A DNA stretch of 62,044 nucleotides. Source: Nocardia vinacea NBRC 16497 (lineage in GTDB: Bacteria; Actinomycetota; Actinomycetes; Mycobacteriales; Mycobacteriaceae). Shown here one piece after another: positions 50,967 to 59,922 of the stretch (positions are counted from its first letter, which is position 1; the number at the start of each line of letters is the position of its first letter). The translations under genes were made by a program, and so were the position numbers. The DNA lies in assembly GCF_000308835.1 (NCBI RefSeq), contig NZ_BAGN01000415.1:1-62044 (forward strand). The letters are read 5' to 3'. A model generated the notes under the pieces. It did not search any database. It was not told where the DNA came from and saw only the letters and a program-made list of their open reading frames with translations.

Positions 50967-51916
50967 CCACGACCGCGATTGCCGACAGTTCGGTGACGTC
51001 GGCACCGAACCGGGTTGCCCGCAAGCCCGCACTCAGCCGTGCCGAAGGCTGGCGTCGCCGGGGCCCCCTGCTGCCCGCGCTGATCTTCATGATCGTTGTG
51101 ACCCAGCTGCCTTTTCTATTCACCCTCTATTATTCGCTGCTGTCGTGGAATCTGGTTCGCCCAGGTTCGCGAAAGTTCAACTGGTTCAACAACTATGCCG
51201 ACGTATTCCAGGACAATCAGTTCCGATCGGTCACCTTGAACACCGTGCTCTTGATCGTCGGCACCGTGATCATCTCGGTCGTTCTGGGACTCTTGCTCGC
51301 GTTGCTGCTGGACCGCAAATTCCGCGGCCGTGGCATCGTGCGGACCCTGTTGATCACACCGTTTCTGGTCACCCCCGTCGCAGCCGCACTGGTGTGGAAA
51401 ACGTCCATGCTCGACCCGGTCTTCGGGATCGTCAACTGGGTCCTACACCCGTTCGGCGTTCATCAGATCGACTGGGTCAGTCGGTATCCCCTCGCTGCGG
51501 TGATGACCGATCTGGTCTGGCAGTGGACACCGTTCATGATGCTGCTCATCCTCGCCGGGCTGCAATCGATGCCACGCGACATCATCGAAGCCGGGCGTGT
51601 CGACGGCGCCGGGACCGTGCAGTTGTTCCGCGAGATCACCCTGCCCCACCTGCGCCGCTTCATCGAACTCGGCGCGGTTCTTGGTGCGATATATCTGGTC
51701 AACACCTTCGACGCCGTCTACATGATGACCCAGGGCGGGCCAGGCACCGACAGTTCGAATCTGCCCTTCTACATCTATCAGCGCGCGTTCCTCGGGTTCG
51801 ACATCGGCCAGGCGGCCGCGATGGGTGTCGTTACCGTCGCCGCCACCATCGTCGTGTCGACTCTGGCACTTCGACTCATATTCACCAGCTTCACCGGAAA
51901 AGAAGAGGCCGCCTGA
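50963..51916 (+). CDS. ABC sugar/polyol permease, MalF/UgpA type (317 aa)
   Basis: The ATG at 50963 overlaps the binding-protein stop. Six apolar segments are visible (for example LLPALIFMIVVTQLPFLFTLYY, LLIVGTVIISVVLGLLLALLL and ELGAVLGAIYLVNTF), and the ATPase-contact EAA loop reads EAGRVDGAGTVQLFREITLPHL. It is an inner-membrane permease subunit of a carbohydrate importer. The longer open frame upstream (from 50387) lies over the binding protein in another frame and is rejected. Confidence 0.93.
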   Translation: MTTTAIADSSVTSAPNRVARKPALSRAEGWRRRGPLLPALIFMIVVTQLPFLFTLYYSLLSWNLVRPGSRKFNWFNNYADVFQDNQFRSVTLNTVLLIVGTVIISVVLGLLLALLLDRKFRGRGIVRTLLITPFLVTPVAAALVWKTSMLDPVFGIVNWVLHPFGVHQIDWVSRYPLAAVMTDLVWQWTPFMMLLILAGLQSMPRDIIEAGRVDGAGTVQLFREITLPHLRRFIELGAVLGAIYLVNTFDAVYMMTQGGPGTDSSNLPFYIYQRAFLGFDIGQAAAMGVVTVAATIVVSTLALRLIFTSFTGKEEAA

Positions 51917-52800
51917 TGAGCACTGCATCAACCCGCTCCGGTGCTGTCGAGGTATCGACCGGAGAGCGCGCGGTAACGCCGCCGCCGCGCAAACGCCGCA
52001 ATTTCAGCCTGTGGGGGTTCGTCGCCTGGATCGCCGGGCTGGGATTCTTCTTCCCCGTGTTGTGGATGGTTCTGACCGCGTTCAAGCAGGAAACCGACGC
52101 CTACACCGACCCACCGAAGCTGCTGTTCACGCCTACTCTGGATCAGTTTCGGGCCGTTTTCGACAGTGGACTCGGCACCGCCTTGCTCAATTCGCTTGGC
52201 GCGACGTTACTTTCCACTGCGCTGGTGCTGTTGCTCGGCGTGCCCGCCGCGTTCGCGCTCTCGCTGCGGCCGGTCAAGGGAACCAGGGACGCGCTGTTCT
52301 TCTTCATGAGCACGAAAATGTTGCCCGTCGTGGCCGCCATCGTGCCGTTGTATGTGCTGATCAGCGACATCGGCCTGCTCGACAATATTTGGGTCCTCGT
52401 CATTATCTACACCGCCATGAACCTGCCGATCGCGGTGTGGATGATGCGATCGTTCTTCCTCGAGGTTCCGAAGGAACTGCTCGAGGCGGCCGAATTGGAC
52501 GGTGCTGGCACGTGGACCTCGGTACGACAAGTGATCTTGCCGATCGTTTCCCCCGGCATCGCCGCGACCGCACTGATCTGCGTCATCTTCGCGTGGAACG
52601 AGTTCTTTTTCGCGGTCAACCTGACCGCCGTTCGCGCGCAAACGGTTCCGGTGTTCCTCGTCGGCTTCATCACCGGCGAAGGCCTGTACTGGGCGCGCTT
52701 GTCCGCCGCGGCCACCCTGGCCGCGCTCCCAGTCGTCCTCGCCGGATGGTTCGCACAGAACAAACTCGTGCGCGGACTGTCCTTCGGCGCCATCAAGTAA
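51916..52800 (+). CDS. ABC sugar/polyol permease, MalG/UgpE type (294 aa)
   Basis: The ATG at 51916 shares a base with the preceding stop. After a basic N-terminus (PPPRKRRNF) come six membrane segments, with the EAA loop EAAELDGAGTWTSVRQVILPI. It ends LVRGLSFGAIK, typical of MalG-like proteins. It is the partner permease of 50963-51916. A 27-bp gap leads to the ATPase gene. Confidence 0.93.
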   Translation: MSTASTRSGAVEVSTGERAVTPPPRKRRNFSLWGFVAWIAGLGFFFPVLWMVLTAFKQETDAYTDPPKLLFTPTLDQFRAVFDSGLGTALLNSLGATLLSTALVLLLGVPAAFALSLRPVKGTRDALFFFMSTKMLPVVAAIVPLYVLISDIGLLDNIWVLVIIYTAMNLPIAVWMMRSFFLEVPKELLEAAELDGAGTWTSVRQVILPIVSPGIAATALICVIFAWNEFFFAVNLTAVRAQTVPVFLVGFITGEGLYWARLSAAATLAALPVVLAGWFAQNKLVRGLSFGAIK

Positions 52801-52827
52801 TCCCCACCACGCTTCGAGGAGCATCCC

Positions 52828-53922
52828 ATGGCCACCATCGACTACAAGCAGGCCTCCTGCGTCTATGAAGGCGCCGACACGCTCGCCGTAGACAGCCTCG
52901 ACCTCGCGATCGAAGACGGCGAATTCGTCGTGCTCGTGGGCCCTTCCGGCTCGGGCAAGAGCACCGCGCTGCGGATGCTCGCCGGATTGGAAGACATCGA
53001 CTCCGGCAACATCGCCATCAACGGGAAGGATATGCGTGGCGTCGCGCCGAAGGACCGCGACATTGCGATGGTCTTCCAGAATTATGCGCTCTACCCGAAC
53101 AAGACCGTGGCCGAGAACTTGGGGTTTGCCCTCAAAATGCGCGGAATCGGGATCGAGGAACGCAAGAAGCGAGTCACCGAAGCCGCTCGCATGCTCGACC
53201 TCACCGACTATCTCGACCGCAAGCCCGCCAAACTGTCTGGCGGACAACGCCAACGCGTGGCGATGGGGCGCGCGATTGTCCGCGAGCCGCAGGTTTTCTG
53301 CATGGACGAGCCACTGTCCAACCTGGACGCGAAGCTGCGGGTACAGACCCGCACCCAAATCGCCGCGCTGCAGCGACGCCTGGGCGCCACCACGGTCTAC
53401 GTTACGCACGACCAAGTCGAGGCGATGACTATGGGCGACCGGGTTGCAGTGTTGAAAAACGGTGTTCTGCAACAGTTTTCGTCACCCGCTGACCTTTACG
53501 ACGAGCCGGTCAACGCGTTCGTCGCCGGATTCATCGGATCGCCCGCGATGAACCTGATCACCGCACCTCTCACCCCCAACGGTGTACAGATCGGGCCGCA
53601 GCAGCTCGAGATCGAACGCAGTCGGCTAAGCGCGCTGGCGGCCCTCGGTCTGGATACTGTTACCGTCGGAATCCGTCCCGAGCACCTCGAAGTGCGCAGG
53701 GACGGCAGCGATGGCATCCACGCCACCGTCGACCTCGTCGAGGAACTCGGCAGCGAATCCTTCGTCTATACCCACGTCGGTGAGGGCCCCAATGCTGTCG
53801 AACTGGTCGCCCGCGCCGCCGGACGCGCCTCCGCCCGGCTCGGCCACGCCGTGGAACTCCACCGAGGATCCGGACCCGTGCACCTGTTCCACCCGGTCAG
53901 CGGCGACCGTATCGATAGCTGA
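52828..53922 (+). CDS. ABC transporter ATP-binding protein, MalK/UgpC type (364 aa)
   Basis: ATG 52828 follows GAGGAG. Walker A GPSGSGKST is at 38-46, the Q-loop is at VFQNYALYPNKTV, the signature is LSGGQRQRVAMGRAI, Walker B is VFCMDEPLSNLDAK and the switch is VTHDQVEAMTMGDR. The C-terminal TOBE-like domain (VTVGIRPEHLEVRR) is present. It powers the importer formed by the three preceding proteins. It is the last gene of the polyol operon. Confidence 0.95.
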   Translation: MATIDYKQASCVYEGADTLAVDSLDLAIEDGEFVVLVGPSGSGKSTALRMLAGLEDIDSGNIAINGKDMRGVAPKDRDIAMVFQNYALYPNKTVAENLGFALKMRGIGIEERKKRVTEAARMLDLTDYLDRKPAKLSGGQRQRVAMGRAIVREPQVFCMDEPLSNLDAKLRVQTRTQIAALQRRLGATTVYVTHDQVEAMTMGDRVAVLKNGVLQQFSSPADLYDEPVNAFVAGFIGSPAMNLITAPLTPNGVQIGPQQLEIERSRLSALAALGLDTVTVGIRPEHLEVRRDGSDGIHATVDLVEELGSESFVYTHVGEGPNAVELVARAAGRASARLGHAVELHRGSGPVHLFHPVSGDRIDS

Positions 53923-53999
53923 CTCGCGGTGCCACTGACCGGCCCCGACTCATAGCGTCACTTCGTCGGATATCGAGAGAGGCGATCGAGCCCACGGCC

Positions 54000-54692
54000 T
54001 CAACGATCTCGGCACTCGGCATTTCCGATCCGGGATGAGCCAGCGAGCATCATCTGCTCGATGACCTGGGCCGCGTGCTCGGCAAGTCGCTCTCGATCGA
54101 CCGTAGGTCCCGCACTGATTCCTCGTCGATAGAGAAAGGCGAGCGCGCCGAAGATTGCCGCCGCGTTGAGACTGGCGTCGGTCATGTCGTTTTCGTTGCC
54201 CGCGGTTTCGTGTGCACTGTCCGGTGTCGCGATCAGCCTGACGAATTGCTCGATCAGTGCTAGCGCGCGGGTCGCCAGCACCGGTGAAACCTGCGATTCG
54301 ATGAATATGATCCGGCCCCGTCGCAGATCGCTCATCACAAAGCCGGTGAATACGTTAACTCCGTGCCGAACCAGATCCGGTTGGGACATCCTGGCGCTCG
54401 CCAGTGCGGACAGCAGCGCACCACGCGCGTCGAGCACAACGGTGTCCAACACGGTGACCATGAGCTGGTCGAGGTTGGTGAAGCTTTCGTAGAAGTACCT
54501 CTCGGTCAGCTCGGCCTCGCGGCAGACGCTGCGCATCGAAATACCCGCGACGCCAGCCACTCCCATCAATTCGGTACCGGCATCGATCAGCCGTGCACGC
54601 CGCAAGGCAACGCGCTCGGCCGACGATATCCCTCGCCATCTGCGTCCTCCGAACTCCGACCCGTCCGACACCTCGTCCCTGACTCCGTCCAC
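54000..54692 (-). CDS. TetR-family regulator (230 aa)
   Basis: GTG 54692 starts MDGVRDEVSDGS. The HTH is at about 28-75 (RRARLIDAGTELMGVAGVAGISMRSVCREAELTERYFYESFTNLDQLM), and the ligand domain has normal length. A DoxX remnant lies just upstream on the same strand. Beyond it are the tandem TTCA-N4-TGAA sites, which also occur before the SDR at 43978. It is therefore a candidate to bind that motif, by position only. Confidence 0.88.
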   Translation of the reverse strand: MDGVRDEVSDGSEFGGRRWRGISSAERVALRRARLIDAGTELMGVAGVAGISMRSVCREAELTERYFYESFTNLDQLMVTVLDTVVLDARGALLSALASARMSQPDLVRHGVNVFTGFVMSDLRRGRIIFIESQVSPVLATRALALIEQFVRLIATPDSAHETAGNENDMTDASLNAAAIFGALAFLYRRGISAGPTVDRERLAEHAAQVIEQMMLAGSSRIGNAECRDR

Positions 54693-54776
54693 TATTCGAA
54701 TCCGGTTACGACTACGACGCCGACCAGACCTGAGCCTCGCTATCCGACCGGGGTCGATGTCATGGTTGAGCTCAGT

Positions 54777-54962
54777 TCACCTGGCTCGCATCCTCGCCCA
54801 ATACTTCTTGCGCAACTCGCGCTCGAGGATGTTGCCCAAGTCGGTGGCCCAGCCGAGTCCTGACGCGGCCAGCTGCTCGGGCGTACGAAACAGCTTCATG
54901 GCACCGGACAGGAGGAACACCGCGGCCAAGACGCCCGCGATTGCCCGCCGGGTGATGTGCAT
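54777..54962 (-). pseudogene. DoxX-like membrane protein, N-terminal remnant (61 aa)
   Basis: ATG 54962. The first ~45 residues (MHITRRAIAGVLAAVFLLSG, then AMKLFRTPEQLAASGLGWATDLG) match the first membrane helix and loop of DoxX family proteins, which normally have about 120 residues and four helices. After that the sequence turns basic (ELRKKYWARMRAR) and stops. The other three helices are missing, so this is probably a truncated gene. Confidence 0.6.
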
Positions 54963-55018
54963 GCGCTTTTTTCGCTCTCTGCTAACTGTTCAAGGTTGTA
55001 GTGAATATATCATTGGGT

Positions 55019-55067
55019 ACTTCATAGTAAAAGTGGGTATCGAGTTGTTAGACTTCATTATTGAAGT
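55019..55067. promoter_or_regulatory. Tandem TTCA-N4-TGAA operators (pair B)
   Basis: ACTTCA-TTAT-TGAAGT (55052-55067) is perfect. ACTTCA-TAGT-AAAAGT (55019-55034) has an imperfect right arm. Starts are 33 bp apart, exactly as in pair A at 44067-44116. They lie in an AT-rich patch between the DoxX remnant (start 54962, minus) and the PPOX gene (start 55318, plus). The rest of 54963-55317 shows no gene. Confidence 0.65.
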
Positions 55068-55317
55068 TATAGTGCCTGCTGTGGGTGATCTGGAAGCCGG
55101 GTCTGCGCGGGAGGCACGGTCGGGGCCGAGGAGCAGCGCCTAGGGTGCCGGGCACATCCTGCGTGCCAATGCGCGCCGCGTCCGGCGACTGAGGTTCGGA
55201 ACGATGCGACCTGGCGCGACTGGATTGGTATCTGTACACGAAGCGCGACAAAGTAGCTCGTCGTCAACGCCTGAGGGCGAGGGGCATCCGCCAAGGGTTG
55301 TACCGAAGGGAAACAGA

Positions 55318-55707
55318 ATGAATTTTGCCGAGGTCGTAACCGCCGAGAACATCCTTTTGACCACCTTTACCAAGGACGGCCGCCCCAAGCCGACGCCCGT
55401 ATGGGCGGCGTACGACGGCGATCGCCTGCTGATCGTGACCGACGAAGCTTCGTGGAAGGCCAAGCGGATCCGGAACACCGCGCGCGTCACGGTGGCCGCG
55501 TGCGACTTGCGGGGAAATCCGAAGTCCGACGCTGTCGAAGCGGTCGCAACGATTCTCGACAAGTCCGATGCCGTACGGATCGCTCGGGCGGTGAATGCAC
55601 GTCAAGGCCTGATGGGCCTGATGTTCACCATGTACTCCAGGCTGCGTGGAGTTGCCGACAAATACGTTCCGATCGAGATCAAGGCCTCGGTGCCCGCCCA
55701 GCAGTGA
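55318..55707 (+). CDS. PPOX-class F420-type oxidoreductase (129 aa)
   Basis: ATG 55318 (MNFAEVVTAENILLTTF) follows GAAGGG; the open frame upstream to 55204 lacks an RBS. The split-barrel flavin fold is recognisable: TTFTKDGRPKPTPVWAAYDGDRLLIVT, KAKRIRNTARVTVAACDLRGNP and a final KYVPIEI strand, at the usual ~130 residues. Members bind F420 or FMN and reduce varied small molecules. Its promoter region contains the tandem TTCA-N4-TGAA sites. The substrate is unknown. Confidence 0.85.
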   Translation: MNFAEVVTAENILLTTFTKDGRPKPTPVWAAYDGDRLLIVTDEASWKAKRIRNTARVTVAACDLRGNPKSDAVEAVATILDKSDAVRIARAVNARQGLMGLMFTMYSRLRGVADKYVPIEIKASVPAQQ

Positions 55708-56153
55708 CCTGCTGATCTTGGATATCAATGCAAGGTATTCGCTACGTCGTCGGTGCGCAGGACCGGGGTTCTGCAGCTGGATGCGGCCCGGCTCAGCACG
55801 GCCTTCGCGATGGGTGCCGGTTCGGAGGTGCAGGCGGAGTTTCTCCTTACGCGGAAATCGATTACGCGATGTGCGTCCGGCGAACCGGCCTGGACGTGGC
55901 GACCGCGCGATCGGCCGAAGCCGGGCTGCGGAACAGTGCCGAGTGAGTAACCGACCCGAGGTGGAACGACGGCCCGTGACGGGGTTTCGCTACGCCGATC
56001 ATGCGGAGGTCGAAGGCGAGGCGCGAGCCTGATTGGTTGTCGGCGCGCTCGCCTGCGCTCGCCTCGGTCTTGCCCAGCTCGCGACACGCCCGCGATCCGC
56101 CATCTGAGCGCGGCACAGCGCTGTCATGTCCAACCGGGCCGGATGGACCGCGG
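55708..56153. other. Stretch without a recognisable gene
   Basis: Short frames on both strands are open but none has both an RBS and family resemblance. It lies between the PPOX gene stop and the convergent FadD stop. No clear terminator hairpin with a T run is seen. Confidence 0.4.
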
Positions 56154-57956
56154 TCAGACCGGTTCGTGTATCTCGAAACCGGTTGGGTTGTTGTACATTT
56201 CGGCGATTTCGGTGACGTATTTGTCCGTGATGATTCGGCGTTTGAGTTTCATTGTCAGGGTCACTTCGTCTCCGCCGGGCTCCCAGAATGTCGGCAGGAT
56301 TCGGAATCGTTTGACCTGCTCCACTCGGGACAGCTTGGTATTGCCCGCGGCGACGCCTGCCGCGATCTGTCGGATGATTTCGGTGTCGGCCGCCAGCGCT
56401 GCGGCCGAGGTGTCGGGCAGGTTGTGCGCTGCGGCGTACGGGGCAGAGCTCTCGGCGTCGAGCACGATCAGCGCGGTGTTGTAGGCCTGCCCGTCGCCGA
56501 TCACCGCGATGGCGCCGATCAGCGGCGTCGAGGCTTGGATGGCGTTCTCGATATTGGTCGGCGACATGTTCTTGCCGGCGCCGTTGATGATCATTTCCTT
56601 CTTGCGGTCGATGATCCGCAGGAATCCGTCGTCATCGATGGTGACGATATCGCCGGTGCACAACCACCCTTCTGCGTCGACCGCTTCGGCGGTCTTGTCA
56701 GGTTCACCGCGATAGCCCTTCATCACCAGCGGGCCGTGGATGTACAGTTCGCCGTCGGCGGCGAGTTTTGCCTTCATACCGGGCAGCACCCTGCCGACGG
56801 TGCCCAGTTTGGCCTCGTCTGGATGGGTGACACTGCAGATGCAGGTCAGTTCGGACATACCCCAGATCTCGGCGATCGGAATGCCGAGCCCGGCAAAGAA
56901 TCCCAGGGTCTCGGGTGGAATCGGCGCGGCACCGGACATCGCCCACCGGATCCGGTCGAAGCCGAGCTTGGCGCGCAGCTTCGACAGGACCATTTCGTCG
57001 GCCTTCGCCCATTCGGCCGCCACCGTGTCCGGCACTGGTTCGCCCGCGAGTTGATGTGCGCTGCGCTTGGCGGCTACCCCCAGTGCCCACTGCATGCCCT
57101 GGCGGCGGGCTTGGTCTGGCTCGTTCGCGACGACGAATTCGATTGCCGCCTTCAGCTTTTCCCAAACGCGGGGTACCGCGCCCCAGATCGTCGGCCGCAG
57201 CTCGGCCAACGCGGGTGCGATTTGCTTGGCATCGGCGACACAGGTCACCTGGGTGCCGAAGACTTCCTGCAAGTAGAGCGCGGTGAGCCGGTCGGCGATG
57301 TGTGCGGTCGGCATATAGGAGGTGATGGTGTCGCCGAACCGGATCCCGAGAATCTCTTCGACCGCATATGCCTCGAACATCAGGTTGGCGTGAGTCGTTT
57401 CGACGCCCTTGGGGTTTCCCGTAGTGCCGGACGTGTATATCAGCGTCGCGATGTCATCGGACCGCACACCTCGCCACGCCGTCTCGAAGTCGAAGTCCGC
57501 CCTACCCGCGGCCAGCAGCTCAGGTACGGACAGAGTCCCGATAGGTGCATCGTCCACGCACACGATGTGGTCCAGATCGACTCCGCTCGTCCTGAGTCGA
57601 TCGACGTACTGCGGTTCGCACAGCACCACCCGCGCGCCCGCGTTGTTCAGCACGTGGGCGAGCTGTTCGGTGGACAGGGTGTTGTACACCGAGAACGAGG
57701 TGGCGCCGAGGTGTTGTGCGCCGACTTCCAAGGGGTAGAACTCGATTCGGTTCGACATCATCAGCGCGACCGTGTCGCCGCGCCGCACTCCGAGCGCTTG
57801 CAAGCCTGCCGCGACCAGCCGGACCTGGGTGGCGTACTCCCGCCACGTCATGGTGTGCTCGTCGCCGGGCGTGCGTAGTGCGATGGCGTCGGCGTCGATG
57901 GTCGCGGTGTGCTGGAAGGCCGCACACAATGTGTCGAAACGTGGGCTGGTCGTCAT
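56154..57956 (-). CDS. Long-chain acyl-CoA ligase, FadD15/LACS type (600 aa)
   Basis: ATG 57956 overlaps the lipase stop by 4 nt (ATGA); the open frame beyond it to 58682 lies over the lipase gene and is rejected. YTSGTTGNPKGVETTHAN, the long LACS-type middle region (YMPTAHIADRL, VPRVWEKLKAAIE), IWGMSELT, GWLCTGDIVTIDDDGFLRIIDRKKEMIINGAGKNMSPTNIE and the late TMKLKRR-containing C-terminus identify the long-chain group. It activates fatty acids with ATP and CoA. It is last in the mymA-like operon, the place taken by FadD13 in mycobacteria, although this protein is the longer LACS type. Confidence 0.92.
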   Translation of the reverse strand: MTTSPRFDTLCAAFQHTATIDADAIALRTPGDEHTMTWREYATQVRLVAAGLQALGVRRGDTVALMMSNRIEFYPLEVGAQHLGATSFSVYNTLSTEQLAHVLNNAGARVVLCEPQYVDRLRTSGVDLDHIVCVDDAPIGTLSVPELLAAGRADFDFETAWRGVRSDDIATLIYTSGTTGNPKGVETTHANLMFEAYAVEEILGIRFGDTITSYMPTAHIADRLTALYLQEVFGTQVTCVADAKQIAPALAELRPTIWGAVPRVWEKLKAAIEFVVANEPDQARRQGMQWALGVAAKRSAHQLAGEPVPDTVAAEWAKADEMVLSKLRAKLGFDRIRWAMSGAAPIPPETLGFFAGLGIPIAEIWGMSELTCICSVTHPDEAKLGTVGRVLPGMKAKLAADGELYIHGPLVMKGYRGEPDKTAEAVDAEGWLCTGDIVTIDDDGFLRIIDRKKEMIINGAGKNMSPTNIENAIQASTPLIGAIAVIGDGQAYNTALIVLDAESSAPYAAAHNLPDTSAAALAADTEIIRQIAAGVAAGNTKLSRVEQVKRFRILPTFWEPGGDEVTLTMKLKRRIITDKYVTEIAEMYNNPTGFEIHEPV

Positions 57957-59050
57957 GAGAGTCTTTCGGTCCGTGTGGTCGCGTCGAGGATGTCGGAGAC
58001 GAAGCGGGCTGCCGCGCGGTAGGCCGTCCGCGCCTCCGGGACGAGTGCGGGTAGTGCGTGGAAGACGTGCATCTGGTCCGGCCATACCTCCAGTTCGCAT
58101 ACTGCGCCCGCCGCACGCAGGCGCTCGGCGAGTGCGATCGCGTCTGCGGCGAAAAGTTCGCTGTCGCTGGTGTGGATCAGCGTCGGCGGCAAGGACGTTC
58201 CAGGGGCAGGCCGTAGTTCGAGCCGGTCGGTGGTGAAGTGCGCGATCGCCGCGGTCGCGACCGGGACCGAAATGATGCCGTCCTGGTCGGCGGCTTCGTG
58301 GCTGGCCGCGATTTCGAGGCTGAGATCGGTCATGGGTGAGAACAGCAGCAGCGCGGCAGGTGCCGCACTTCGGTTGCGCGCGTTGGTGATCGCGAGATCG
58401 GCGGCCAGGTAGCCGCCCGCCGAGTCGCCCGCGACGACGATATGTTTCGCCGGGTATCTGGCGCGCAGCCAGCGATAGGCGCGGGCGACGTCGTGCGGAG
58501 CGGCGGGGAAGGGATGTTCGGGAGCCAGTCGGTAATCCACAGCGAACACCGGCAATCGGGTGGCTGTCGACAGCCGGGAGGTCACTCCGCGGTAGGAAAG
58601 CACCGAGCCGGCGATGAAGCCACCGCCGTGCACGTAGAGGATGATCGCATCGGTGCGGCTCGCTTTCGGACCGTGTACCCACTCACCGCGAACCGCGCCG
58701 TCGACAATCGGTTCGATGGTGGTGTCGCGCAATACCGGCGCGAGCGATCGCATGGTCCGATCGATGACGACCCGGGCGAACGGCAGCGTATTCGGGCTGA
58801 CCGGCGTGAGCTCCGCCAAACGGCGGACGGTCAGCGCTGACACGTGCCGCAGCGCCCGGGCGCGAAAAGACCCGCGCACGGGGTCGGGCGCATCCGATCT
58901 CGACCGGAGGAGAACTGTTCTGACGGTTCCGAGTCCGGCAAGGGCCACCGCGGCCGCGATCGCAGCACGACTCGCGTTATGACGGATGCTGAGCTGGGTG
59001 ACAACTCGATCGTCATCGTGGTTCGCCCGCGGCCCCTGGCTGTCCGTCAC
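57953..59050 (-). CDS. Hormone-sensitive-lipase-type esterase (365 aa)
   Basis: GTG 59050 overlaps the SDR stop (GTGA). Oxyanion motif YVHGGGFIAGS, nucleophile elbow GDSAGG, PEHPFPAAPHD region, and the late Asp and His (DSELFAADA, WPDQMHVFH) make a complete HSL/LipR-type hydrolase. An N-terminal ~110-residue cap includes an apolar stretch (ASRAAIAAAVALAGLGTV) that may associate with membrane. It corresponds in position to lipR of the mymA operon. It hydrolyses an ester, possibly one made by the monooxygenase upstream. Confidence 0.9.
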   Translation of the reverse strand: MTDSQGPRANHDDDRVVTQLSIRHNASRAAIAAAVALAGLGTVRTVLLRSRSDAPDPVRGSFRARALRHVSALTVRRLAELTPVSPNTLPFARVVIDRTMRSLAPVLRDTTIEPIVDGAVRGEWVHGPKASRTDAIILYVHGGGFIAGSVLSYRGVTSRLSTATRLPVFAVDYRLAPEHPFPAAPHDVARAYRWLRARYPAKHIVVAGDSAGGYLAADLAITNARNRSAAPAALLLFSPMTDLSLEIAASHEAADQDGIISVPVATAAIAHFTTDRLELRPAPGTSLPPTLIHTSDSELFAADAIALAERLRAAGAVCELEVWPDQMHVFHALPALVPEARTAYRAAARFVSDILDATTRTERLS

Positions 59051-59922
59051 TGTGTGCTCTCCAGTCTTCGGATCAGCCGGGCGACTCGTGAGTCGTGGGC
59101 GAGTCGGTGATCCAGCGCGATATTCGCGTTGCCGCGCAGCAGCGCGTACGGCTCCCATCCGGTGGGTGCGATGGTTCGGGCGGCCCGGCGCTCGATGCCG
59201 TCGGCGATCACGCGCGCGGCTTCGGACGCGGTGATGCGGACGTTGAGCGGCCAGGGCAGCAGCCCGTCGAGTTCACGCCCGAGATCGTCGCGATCGAGTG
59301 TCGCGTGGGTCATTTCCGTGTCGACGATGCCGAAGTAGGAGACGCCCGCGGTGGCGCCGTACGGGGCGAGTTCCACGCGCAGTGCCCGCCCGAGTTGTTC
59401 TACGCCCGCCTTACTGATCATGTAGGGGGCACCGCCCATGCCGGGCGCGAACGCGGCGCACGAGGAGATGACCGCGACATGTCCACGCGCCGCGACGATA
59501 TGGTCGAGCGCGGGATGGACGGTGTTGAATACCCCGGTCAGGTTGATATCGATGACGCGATCGAAATCGCGTCCGGCCATGGTGCGCAGCGTTGCCGGTG
59601 CGGGTACGACCCCCGCGTTGGCGACCACGACGTCGAGTCGGCCGAAGTGTTCGATGGTGCGGGTGATCGCCTTCGCCATGCCTTCGCGGTCCGCTACGTT
59701 CGCACCGATAGCCAGTGACCGGCTCCCGAGTGCCGTCGCCGCGGACTGGGCGCCGATGTCGTCGATGTCGATGATCGCGATCGAGGCGCCGCGCCGATGC
59801 AGGATGGTGGTCAGGTCACGGCCGATGCCTTGGGCCGCGCCGGTGATGAGCACGGTCTTACCGTCCACGTCGTAGTGTGGGTCGGTGATCCGACGGAGCG
59901 GGTTGAGCTGTCCGATATCCAT
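59047..59922 (-). CDS. SDR, SadH-like (291 aa)
   Basis: The ATG at 59922 shares a base with the monooxygenase stop. TGAAQGIG is at 27-34, NAG at 102-104, S153/S154, Y167 and K171 are intact, and INLTG supplies the Asn. The C-terminal ~60 residues after VDTEMTHATL carry the substrate loop. In mymA-like operons the matching gene is sadH. It is probably a ketone/alcohol redox step feeding the Baeyer-Villiger-type enzyme. Confidence 0.9.
   Translation of the reverse strand: MDIGQLNPLRRITDPHYDVDGKTVLITGAAQGIGRDLTTILHRRGASIAIIDIDDIGAQSAATALGSRSLAIGANVADREGMAKAITRTIEHFGRLDVVVANAGVVPAPATLRTMAGRDFDRVIDINLTGVFNTVHPALDHIVAARGHVAVISSCAAFAPGMGGAPYMISKAGVEQLGRALRVELAPYGATAGVSYFGIVDTEMTHATLDRDDLGRELDGLLPWPLNVRITASEAARVIADGIERRAARTIAPTGWEPYALLRGNANIALDHRLAHDSRVARLIRRLESTQ

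Noticed and set aside
56001..57878. 625-codon open frame on the plus strand
   Set aside because: It is antisense to the well-supported FadD gene. Its peptide has no family resemblance and is rich in H, R, G and V, as expected for a shadow frame in GC-rich DNA.
57957..58682. N-terminal extension of FadD giving an 842-residue protein
   Set aside because: The extension lies over the lipase gene in another frame, is arginine/proline-rich and unlike any domain. The ATGA overlap at 57953-57956 gives the normal start.
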